Source of the DNA: Acheta domesticus
Taxonomy: Eukaryota; Arthropoda; Insecta; Orthoptera; Gryllidae
Length of the DNA stretch: 64,000 nucleotides
Assembly (NCBI GenBank): GCA_031308135.1
Contig: JAHLJT010008756.1
Coordinates: 102,386,271-102,450,270 of the forward strand
Direction: 5' to 3'
Shown here: one piece after another, positions 46,218 through 58,400 of the stretch
Numbering within the stretch: the first letter of the stretch is position 1
Layout: every line of letters begins with the position of its first letter
Made by a program: the position numbers and the translations under genes
Notes under the pieces: generated by a model
The model's database searches: none
The model's input: the letters and a program-made list of their open reading frames with translations, nothing else
What the model was told of the DNA's origin: nothing

Positions 46218-49200
46218 GTGAGTAAACATTTCTAGTTCTGCTTTCGAAGTAGTGTAGACATACGAACTAATTACTTAGCACTTCGCACTTTATTTCCTAT
46301 TGCCATAATATTCTCGTTTTATTCCTTTTCCGTTAGTCCAAACCCGGCGAAGTGACGCAGGCTGTGAAGGACGCGATCGACGCCGGATACCGGCACATTG
46401 ACTGTGCACATGTGTACGGCAATGAGGCTGAAGTGGGGGCCGGCATTAAGGCCAAAATTGACGAAGGCGTGGTGAAACGTGAAGATCTCTACATTACAAG
46501 CAAGGTGAGACAGAATGTTTGAAAAAAGTATTTCATAGAAGGAAAGGGAAATAACGAAAATTGAGGAGAAAATAATATTATAACTGTGATAATCACTGTT
46601 CCAATGCTCTCTATACATTTCTATAATGCAAATTGCAAAGAACTGTAATGTAAATTTAGGTATGACGTTCAGTGTAAATAAATCGCAAAGTAATATTTTC
46701 CAATCAGAAAGAAATATTTTTTGTGAATTTTTCAGTTATGGAATACTTTTCATCGTCCCGATCTTGTAGAACCAGCGATCAGGACATCTTTGAAAAATCT
46801 AGGATTGGTGCAACTGGATTTATATTTAATACACTTCCCGCATGGGTTTCAGGTATATTCGTATTAAAGGAGATTATTCATTTTACTGTTACATCATAAC
46901 ACAAACATAAAGTTGATTGAATGGCCTGTAAAGGGTGAAATAGTGTAAAGCCGTACAATAAACAGTTGGTAACAGTCATGTGTGTACAGTCCATAATTTG
47001 CTCGAAGATCGGTAATTTTAAGTGGAAAATTAATACTAATCAAAAATATAATACAAGATATTTGAATAATTCCAGTTAAATAAAACGTTACTTTCTTCAC
47101 CTAGACGAAACGGCCTTGAATTTGAAATTAACCAGCACATTTAGTTGCTTGGGAACCTTCCTAGCGGCTAGTTCCCGAGCGATTAAATGTGGTGGTGAAT
47201 TTCAAATTCAAGGACATTTCGTCTAGGTGTAGAAAGTAACGTTTTATTTAACTGGAATTATTCAAATATCATGTAATATATTTTTCATTAATATTAATTT
47301 TCCACTTAAAATATTAATTTTCCACTTTGTTTTTCGAGCAAGTTATGGACTGTACAAACAAGACTGGTACCAACTGTACATCCCTTAATTAGTAGGGATG
47401 AGACACGTGAGTGTGAGTATAAGAAGTATATAAAATTTATTTCTCCAGGAAGGTGAAAGTCTGTTTCCAGAGAAAGACGGGAAAACTCTTTACAGTGATG
47501 TGGACTATGTTGACACCTGGAAGGCCATGGAACAATTAGTGAAGAAGGGGCTCACCAAGTCCATAGGCGTTTCCAACTTCAACCACGAGCAAATCAACCG
47601 TGTTCTGGAAGTGGCAGAGATCAAACCTGTCACGAACCAGGTACAATCTACGTAGTTATTTTTTTAAAGTGCTGCGCCTTTTTCCTAATTACGTCTCATA
47701 GCCATCTTTTGGGCACTAAGCATATACATCTATTTGAGGTTAAAGTTTCGTTTTTGTCTCGTAACGTCGCAGTCAGTCATTGTCTTTTATCCACTTCGGC
47801 CAGGAGTTCGGGGTCGTAAGTAACCGGGGTTCAAGAGACACCCAGAAAACCGTGATGTCTCGAGCTGCTTAACTTCTCTGACTTCACGGAGCGTAGTTAA
47901 GCTATTCGACTAATGACCCCGGAAAATGTTGAAAAGGTCAGAAGAGAGTCGAAAGATGTTGACAATACGATCTGTTTTGTCCAGGTACCCTTTATTTAAT
48001 TAAGGATGAGCTAATGGATTGATGGAAGTTTTTATCGTAAGAAGGTGTTACGTATCGTAAAACGGAGTAAAGTGAAACAAAATTTGATGTTTTCTTAAAA
48101 CATGAGAATTAAAAGGAATCTGAAAAAATGTCTGTTATTGTATATGCATAATTTTCCAGATGGCACTAACATTATTATTTTACAATGTCTGGTTTCAATC
48201 ATAAATATTATGAAATTCTTGCCATTTTACCCACTGCTTGGAGTAAAGTTGATCACCTATAAATTTTTGTATTGAAACCGTTTTATCACACTCTACTTGG
48301 GATTGGACAGATTTTTGAAAAGAAATGTTACTACAATTTCATGAAACTATTTTTAATATTACAACTACATTATTACTTTCTCGTAAACTTACGTATATAC
48401 AGAGTAATATATGTAATATACGTAGTATACAGAAAGTTATGTAATGCTGCGGATAATAAATTTCGAGATTTCAACGAAAAAAAAAAACACGTTTTGGGAA
48501 CCTATGCTACCGAAAATTTTTTTTTTTTTAAACGTCCGTCTGTCTGGGTGTATATGAACAAAGCTAGCGCGTAAACTATGCGTAGGATTTTTCCAAACTG
48601 AATAAACTCCTGTTGATCTGGCCTCAGTCAAAGTTCTGTTATTTTGGAAAACATTGATTAGTTTTTGGGGGTACTTTACATAAAGCTCCTGCGACATTTT
48701 CAAATTTTTTTCAAAAACGCTCCAAATGTTTTGTTTAAACTATCCACATGGATAGTGCTAAATTCAGTCATTTAGATGACATAAACGCCATTTTGCTCTA
48801 TTCTTTTGTTTTTCAAATGTTACAAAAATGCAATTTTTTGACTAGCCTCTCACGCCAATCATATTTACATTAGCGGGAAATCCTTCACATTATTGCATTT
48901 ATGTGTACATGTGCTTCAAATGAAATGTTATTAAGTTTCTAGAAAACTCATAACTTTTCTGTGAAAAAGAGCTCAAATTATTTTCAGAAATGCTAAAACG
49001 TCATTTTCCTCAAAAACGCCTCCAAATTTTTTCTTCAAAATTTCTGTACCTAATTTCACTGATTAAGATGACATAAAAATATTTTTGCGGTATTCTTTTG
49101 TTTTTCAAATATTACACAAATTTAATATTTTTTAAATATTTCTCACGCCTTTACTATGCACATTTCCAGCGATTTGTGTACTTCCACTGTTAGTGGAAGT

Positions 49201-52200
49201 GTCTCAAATTACTACCAAGATAATTCGAAATTTTAATTCAATAATTTTCGAAAACTCAAAAGATTTCTGTGAAAGAGAGCATCAAATTTCGAATTTATAG
49301 TAACGCTTCAACTCCATTTTCTTTGAAACGGCTCCAAATTTTGCAATGAAAATTTTCATGTATGGCAAGCTTTTACTCTTCTTTAATATTGTTAAAGTAG
49401 TATTTTATTTCTGCCATTAGGAAACCGAAAAATTAAGATTTTTTAAAAATCATTTTGGGCGACGATAGATGGTAGCGGGCCAGAGGCTGGGGCCAAAGAC
49501 ATAGCCCTGACCAAAGACATTAGATAATTAACTAGTACGAGAAAGTCTGTGCCATTCCGTAGCACCACTAGTTATTAAGAGTAAACTACTATTTCATTAA
49601 AGATTATGGCATCTGGATACCAAAATCGAGAAATTAACACAATATAATTACATATTGTGTTACTATTTATTCCACGTCGCGTCGGCCAAGTTAATTTTTG
49701 AGATTACATATCAGCCCTTCCTTAAATCCTTCACCTTTACTTTACATGCAATATTTGCCAGCAAAGTAAAATGTATGTCCCCCAAATCGCATTACACGAA
49801 GTGCATTTCATGCATGGTCAGTTGAATTTGTTTATTTGGCAATTCATCACCAACAGAAATTATTAAAAATGTAAAATCACCTGTCAAAAGTAAGTATTCT
49901 TCGTTAGTTTCTCTTAATTATAGATAAAAAATAGGCAAGATCACCTCTGAAATGCAAGAAATTCCGGATTCTTTATAGTTTTAGGCGCAGAACAACTTAT
50001 TTTATATTAAGCTCATCCTAACATCAAAATGGCAAAAGACACGCACTTGAACGTGACGTGTCTTTTCGTGATGTCTTCTACCTTGGACCTATTTAACGTG
50101 GTGTACTTTGGACCGATCCGAGATACAACACTTCCTAAATTATAGTACTCTTCTATTTGATGCAATCTCTTTACGTTTAGCTTTACAACTAAACGTGAGT
50201 TTTCGATGATTTCAAAATGTTACTTTAAACTAGTGGTCCTACAGAATTGCACAGACTTTCCCGTATTAGTTTTCTATTTCGCTTGGTCTCGGCAGCTTGC
50301 CAGCTGCCATCTATCGCCGTCCTAAGTACATTTTTTTGACATTTTCTTAATTTTCCGGTTTCCTAATAGTTGAACGGAAATATTATTTTAAGAATATTAC
50401 AGAACAGTCAAACATCGTCCTAAATGGCATTTTTCTTTGAAAAATTTGGAGCCGTCTTTAAGAAAAGGCGATTATGCGCCACTGAAAATTCGAAATTTGA
50501 AGCTCTTTTTTACAGATAATTTTTGAGTTTTCGAAAAACTCCATTTGAATTCATTTGAAGCACATTAACACACAAATACAATAGTGTGTCCAAATTGCTG
50601 GAAATGTGCTTATTAACGGTTCGAAATGTTTGAAGAAACAATTTGGAGCCATTTATGAGAAAATGGCATTTCAGCGTTTCTCAATAGGCGGAAATTTAAG
50701 CAAGTTTTCACAGAAAACGGTTTTTGAGAATCTCTATATGACATTATTTAAAGAACATGTACTCATCAATATAATAATGTGAACAAATCGCCGCTAATGT
50801 AAATATTAATGACGTGAGACAAGTAAAAAAATTACAATTTTGTAATTTTTTAAAAACAAAAGAATAGAGCAATATGGCGTTTATGTCATCTCGTAGAATA
50901 CATTTAGTACTATCCAAATCAAAAGTTTAAAGAAAAAATTTGAAGCCGTTTCCGAGAAAATCTTGTTTTTGTTATTTTGTTTTAAATTGCAAATATTGCA
51001 CAAAATATTGCACGAAAACTACTAAAATTTTCAAGAAAATGTTGCTGACCTTAATGAAAACACTCACTACGTATATCAAATTTTATTTGAAAGAAAAATC
51101 TCTAGCTTTAATTTAGCACTTGTAGGAAGCCGCCGTCTTAAATTCAAACTTTCGCAATCATCGAAAATTCAGAGTTAACCGTGAAAATCGGACCTATTAC
51201 ACCTTAATAGTTGTATTTTACTCTATTCTCACAAGAAATTTAAAGAAAACTTCAAAGCCGGTCTGTTGAGAAAATTTTGAAAAAGTCCCGGGAGCTTCAT
51301 GTAAAGTACCACCAAATTTCGAAGAAAGTTTTTCAAAATCGCGGCCTCGGGTGTTGCCAGATTGACCGGGGACTAACCATTTTAGAAGAAATCGTTCTTA
51401 TAGTTTGGGCGCTAGTATTGTTCACAGACTGACGGACAGACAGACAAATGGACGGACCGACGGACGGACGTTTTGAAAACCAAGGTACTCCAAACCAGGG
51501 TACTCCAAAACGTGTATTTCCGTTGTAATCTCGAAATTGATATTCCGCAACAATACACAACTTTCACAAAACTACGTCGTTGTATTTACTTGTATATTAC
51601 TCCGTATATACTAGAATGTATACGGGGATGTAAAAATAACACTTTTTCGGTATCAGAGTTACTGCAATGGCAACAGTAACCCTGATACCCAGATGCCCTG
51701 AGGTAATTCAGCGGGTATATTCGTCAACCCCCCCCCCCCCAACAAATTTTACTTTCTTAAAGGTACCATCTATTTGCTCCTCAATGGAGAATATACGTTA
51801 TTCAGCGCAACAACTCGTTTCTCTCTCCTTTTCCCTTTTTTCCCTTTTTCCTGTTTTCCTTTTCCCCCTTTTCCTTACTTTCGGCGTTGCAGGGTATTTC
51901 TTAGTAACCAATCCTTGTGAAAGAAAGAAAAGATCAATTTCATGTAAACTTTGGTGTATAAGATTATTATTTTTAATGTAATTGGTTCACATTTTCATAA
52001 AACACAATGCTCTCTTCCATTTTATTTTACACACATTCTAGAATTTTACACTACATTGCTATTAGATTAAAAACGCACTGCTCCTAGCCTCTAGCGATAG
52101 CTATTAGATACCAATTCTGCCGCACCGCTACTGGCCTCTGGAGGATTATATTAGAAACCCACATATCTACCAACATATTATTTAAATTCTTTATTTTCCA

Positions 52201-52346
52201 CTTTTGTGTTGTATTAATCTCTATCAAACCTAGCAAGATCACTGCGACAATCCTGAAGAAAAGCCAATAAGAATTTCGTAACTATTCATAGACTACTTTT
52301 TGTGGCATCGATGTTGGATTGGTGTCCATGAATTCACTTTTAGTAA

Positions 52347-52392
<46 letters not shown>

Positions 52393-52409
52393 AGGGGATA
52401 TTATAGGGG

Positions 52410-52455
<46 letters not shown>

Positions 52456-55400
52456 TCCCCTTCTCACTTTCTTACCAATCGTCTTTTTTATTTTGCACGA
52501 ACACGTTTGTCTTCTCTGTAGATCGAGGTGCATCCTTATTTGAACCAAGAGAAGCTGATTGATTTCTGCAAAAGAAAGGACATCGCAATAACGGCATACA
52601 GTCCGCTAGCTTCACCTGATCGCCCTTGGGCAAAACCCGACGACCCTCAATTGCTGGAGGATCCTAAGTTAAAAAGTCTATCAGTGAGATACGGTAAAAC
52701 GCCTGCACAGATTCTTTTGCGGTATGGGGTGAGTATTGCCTCTTCAAATACTATGTTTTGTTCTAGTTTAGTTTGCCAAAGTATAATAGGGTTACGAATT
52801 CGTCGTGTTTCTAATAACGTAAAATAATGAAAATATCAATGTTCCAGTACTCTGTATTGTACTTTCCTTCTTTTCGCTTTCAGGTTCAGCGAAATCTGAT
52901 AACAATTCCGAAATCAGTAACGAAGTCACGCATTATACAGAACATAGACATTTTTGATTTTGAGATTTCTGAAGAAGATATGAAATTAATCTCTTCTTTC
53001 GACTGTAACGGCCGAGTAGTTCATGCGAATTGGTAAGTAGCATTTCAGTTCTAAAGTGCATCTCTTCGTATAACAGTAAAAATCCAAAACTATGATCCAC
53101 TTACAAAGTAAGAGAGATATAAAGATTTGAAATGGGAATATTCTTTAAAAAAAATAAAACTGAAGATGGTCTAATAAAAGCAAAACGTGAAAAAGGTATC
53201 CGAAACTTATACAACGATATTGAAACAATAACATTATTTATTTGTATCAGCATTAGAAATATGCGTATTTCATTCAAAACAAGTGAACTTCTTAGATGAC
53301 TGTAATGCGTATGACTGGTGAAAAACCTGATTCTCCGAAACAAAGGACACAAAGTACTGTAATCAAGACGGATTTGGAAATGATGCGAGATATTGACTGA
53401 TAAATTATATACTTTATTAACTTCATTATCCATAGAGATATCAGGCCTACATTTACCAACAAACTTTGTCACTATGAAGGAACAACTTTGGCATATCTTT
53501 TATATAAGGTGACAAATTTGTACTGTCTCGCGCTTAGTAAGGAAACTCTTAAGAAGGGAAAGTTATATAATGCTGCGCGAAAAAACGGCGAATGCTCGGC
53601 AGAAAAACTCATATTACAGAGCCCTGGTCACGAAAAAGCGGATAAATCCATTTGCTAAATTTAGAAAAAAACTCCTTAATACGTGGTGCAGCCAGAATTC
53701 ATGTTTTATGAGTCCTTGATACCGATAAATTGATTGACGGCAAAACGCGTGTCCGTCCATCCGTCTGTGAACAATGCTAGCGACGAAAATTGAAATAATT
53801 CAAAATTTTCGGCGTCTTCATACAACTACAATTATGAAGAAACATTTTTTTTACATTCTCGCCTTACGAATACTTCGTAAGAAGTTATGTAATCGTGCGC
53901 CGGAAAACGGCGAATTTTTGCCAGAAAAACTCTTATAGCTCGGGTCTGGTAACGAAAAAGTAGATAAAATCCGTTGCTAAATTTGGAAAAACAATCCTCT
54001 GACTCGTGGTGTAGCCAAAATTAATGTTTTGTTGCTTTTTGATGCCCAAAACTCGATTGATGGCAAAATGTCCGTCTCTGTCTGTCTGCCTGTCTCTCTA
54101 TTGTCCGTCGGTGGTCAACGCTAGCGCCTAAACCGTTCAGCCGATTTTCTTCAAAATTGACATTCCCCAATCTATTTAGCTGATGTCGAGGCTCCTGAAA
54201 TTTGAAACCGATATTTTAACATTGGGGGTTACTTTACATAAAGCCCCTTGGAAATTTTCTAAGTGAAAAAAAATTACACCAAATTTTTTGATTAAATTTT
54301 GTCGTTAAAGAGTGCGACGGACGTTTAAGAGAATGATGCTGGGATCATTTTCGTTGATATCCCCAATTTTTCGAAAATTGCAAAAAACAATTTCAAAACT
54401 GCAAAATTGAAGATAGAGATTTTTGCCTCAGACAAAGACGGTTGTACAAAATTAGCACTTTAATTACGGTTATGTGCAATTTTTTGAAAAAGCGAGTAGT
54501 TTTTTTATAAATGGCGCTTGAAATTACCCAAAATTTTGTTTCTCAAAAACCACCCCAAATTTTTTCTTTAAATTTTCTTCATTTATGTAATAAGAGACGG
54601 TAAAAATATGGCTCTAGTCCTAAATCCGGGTATTGCTTGGTTTTTCGAAAATTTCAAAAATTATTTTGAAAACTACAAAATTGTAGATGAAGTTTTTTCC
54701 TCAGACAAAGTCTGTTGTACAAACCTATCTCTTTAAAAATTGCAAGTACAAATTTCTGAAAAAAAAAACATTTGTTTTTGGGTAACTTAAGCTTGAAATT
54801 TACGAAAAAAATGTTCCTCAAAAACTGCTCCAAATTTTGTCTTTAAATTTTCTCCATATGTGTAATAACGGACGGCAAATAAATAAATAAATAAATTAGT
54901 GGTGCTGTAGAATGGCACTTACTCGCAGAACTTAGTTTTCGAATCTCTTCAGTCTAAACTAGGTTTTCGTTTATGAATGATTATCTTCCCAGAAACTTTT
55001 GGACACTTAAAGGACATTTTTTTCACATTCTCTAGATTTTTCGGCTTCCCAATGCTAGAAATGAAACCACCATTACTATTATATAAGTGTAAGTGCCATG
55101 TATTGCCAGGATGGCCGCGTTAGCTAAATGGTGGACATAGACACAACTCTTCGGTGGGAAGCTTCTCCTGTTCGAGTCTTGTTCGGGGAGTATTATTTGT
55201 TACAATTCTGTTGTCACAGGAAATAATTGAGAAATTTATAAAATTTATTGAGAACCATTTGATATCATATCAAATCAATCATACCAATTGATCATCATAT
55301 CAATTGTTTTCCTATCAGGCACTTACCATTTAATGGCTCTGTTCGACCCTTATGGTGCTTGTGTGGCGTAGTGGTATACGTGCCGGCACGTAAACTTTGA

Positions 55401-58400
55401 GGATCTGATTTCGGGTCTCGGAGCGGAAGAAATTTGCTAGTTGAAAACACTTTTGCTCTTTTATGTAGAAGTATAATATTGTGGAGCATTTAGAAACAAT
55501 ACAATAAAGTATGTGCTTTGGTAAGGCCACTAGTTGAATTTGAATTTCAATGAGAAAACAAAAAAAATATATATCCTGGAATTTTTTTATACCTTGTCCC
55601 AAATTATTTTTTGACAAAATTTGGCATTTACCACGTATGTCTCTGCCCTAGTTCGACCCATATGGCGCTTGTTTGTCGTGGTGGTATGAGTGCCGGAACG
55701 TTGATTCTGAGGATCTAAGTTCGGATCGCCGAGTGGAAAGAGAATTTGAATTTTTCGAAAATATGAGTAGTTTTTCTGTAATTTCGTGACAATCATAATA
55801 ACGCGCTCGGAATTGACTACGCTTCGTAATCGGCGTTTTCTTACAACTAAATTTGTAAAAATACAATTTTTTTCTTAATGAAATATATTTATCAAAATAG
55901 ATCTTCAAATAAGTTCAAGTTTAATATTGTTAAAGCACGAATATCTTTTGTATAATTTAGGGACAAAAAATATCCAGATTTACTGCCCACTGCAAATTTA
56001 CTGAGCTTCAGGCAGTTAGACGCTTTGTAAGTTAGTATTTGTATATTATTTCTTTGTTCCTTTCTTGCATTCGACCTCTTTATACACATGCAATTTTTAC
56101 AAATTATTTAAAACCTAATTGAAATGTAACAAATGTGTGCTTCACAATGGCACCGACTTTCCTGTGCTAGTTTTCTATTTCCCTTGGTCTTGGCTATTCG
56201 GTCTTGCCACATACTCTTGCCAGCTGCCATCTATTGCACTCTAAAGTATATTTTTCTGAAATGTTCTTAATTTTTCGGTTCCCTCATAATAAAACGGAAA
56301 TATTATTTTAAGAACATTAAAGAATAGTAAAACCTCGTTCTAAATGGCAATTTTCTTTAAACAAGTAGGACCCCGTTTTTTACAAAAATGGCGTGTAAGC
56401 GCTTCTGTAAATGCAAGATTTGAAGCTCGTTTCCACAGAAAATTTTTGAGTTTTCGAAAAACTTTATTGGAAGTCATTTAAAGCACCTTAACTCACAAAT
56501 ACAATAGTGTTTACTAATTGCTGGAAAAGTGCATATTAACGGTGTGAGAGATCTTTAAAAAAATTGCAATTGTGTAATTTTTGAAAAAGCAAAAAACATC
56601 CCCCAAATTGAACTGTACGTCATATTAAAGAGTGAAATTATCACTATCCGTTCGAAAAGTTTCAAGAAAAAATTTGGAGCCATTAATAAGAAAATTGCAT
56701 TTTAGCATTTCTGAAAATGCGGAATTTTGAACTAGTTTTCACAGAAAATTTGGAGCTGTTTTTGAGAAAATCTTATTTTTATATTTTTTAAATTGCACAT
56801 ATTGCACGCAATATTGCGCGAAAATTACTAAAAGTTTCAAAAAAATGTGCATGACCTTAATGAAAGAACTTACTATGGAGAACAAAATTTATTTGAAAGA
56901 AAAATCTGTATCTTTAATTTTGTAGGAAGTAGGCTGTAGTTCTGGTAGGTTCTAGTAGTTCTGGTAGGTTCTGTAGGAAGATTCTGAAAAAAATTCAATG
57001 CAAGTTGGCAATTTTCGAAAATTTAGAGTTAACAGTGAAAATCGAACGTATGCCGCCTCAATAGGTGTAATTTACCCTATTCTTACAAGAAATTGAAAGA
57101 AAAAATTTTGAGCCGTTGTTGAGAAAATTTTGAAATTGTTCAGGGAGCTTCATGTAAAGTACCCCCAAATTTAATAGAATATTTTTCAAACTCTCAAAGC
57201 TTCGACTCTAGACAGATCGACAGGGGTTTCTTCAATTTGAAAAAAGTCCTACGTATGATTTAGGCGCTACTGGTGATCACAAACGGAGGGACAGACAGAC
57301 TGACGTTTGCTTTCAATTGTTTTGTCGGTATCAAGTGCCCACAAAACGCATTCTGGTAACACCACGAGTTAGGGAACTATTTTCTTAATTTAGTCATTGG
57401 ATTTATCTACGTTTTCGTTATCAGGGCCTGGCAATGAATTGTCTTCTGTCGAAAATCCGTCTATTTTTCGCGCAGTGTTAAACTTTTCCTATACTACTTA
57501 TATTACTCCGTATATACGTATGTATACGGGAAAGTAAAAATGTGTCTGTCTAAAAATATCGACCCTAATCCTTTACATTTTAGAATACTTTTTCCTTCCG
57601 TTAGTAAATGCGAGAAAGTAATATTTGCGACGTGTTGAAAAATCAAAAGAAAAATAAGATATCATTCAATCTCTTGAATGTTACCCAGAAAATAAATGTA
57701 ATCACATGAAAACGAAATAGTTTAACAAATTCAAGTGAATATTCGGGTTTACATTCACAACATGACTACTGAAGTAGTGACCTATCGTTCGGGCCTGCGA
57801 GGCACGCAATTATTTGAAGATCGGGCGGGCCGAGGTAACAGATCACCTACTGTTGGGCTCAAGGTTTTGGGATTGTAAGAAATATTAATTACTTGGTACT
57901 TTGCGAAAGTTGAAACAATATAATATTAAAAACAACATCTTAAAGAAGAATGATTTTTTCCACTTCGGTAGCTTATGTAACCCTGTTTCTAAATTAATAA
58001 AAGTAAGCAAATCATTTAGGTTCATAAAATTAAATAATATATTTCATAAAATTAAATAATAAACGCAGAGTTTCCCACTATTGGTTAATAATCATAGACT
58101 GATGAATTCGAATTTGTTAAACGACATTTTTATTATTGAAGGTCCTAACACTATTTGTGCTTGCTACACACTTTAATAAAGGGGGCAGGGATGAAAGTTA
58201 TGCAGGGGAGCCCGCACTCATTTCGTTATGATACTGAAAAGAAGGAAAATAAATTATAGTGGGTTTGAACTTTTGAGGATTGCAAGAAAATAAAATTACC
58301 AATACCAACAAAATTATTTAAGAATGAAATGAAATAACGAAAGTAATAATGGAAAACAGATACTAAGAGAAAATTACCCAACAGTATGATTTTTAAAGTA

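Noticed and set aside
52282..52548. Ile/Tyr-repeat ORFs on both strands
   Set aside because: Products of (TA)n microsatellites upstream of AKR-3 exon 5.
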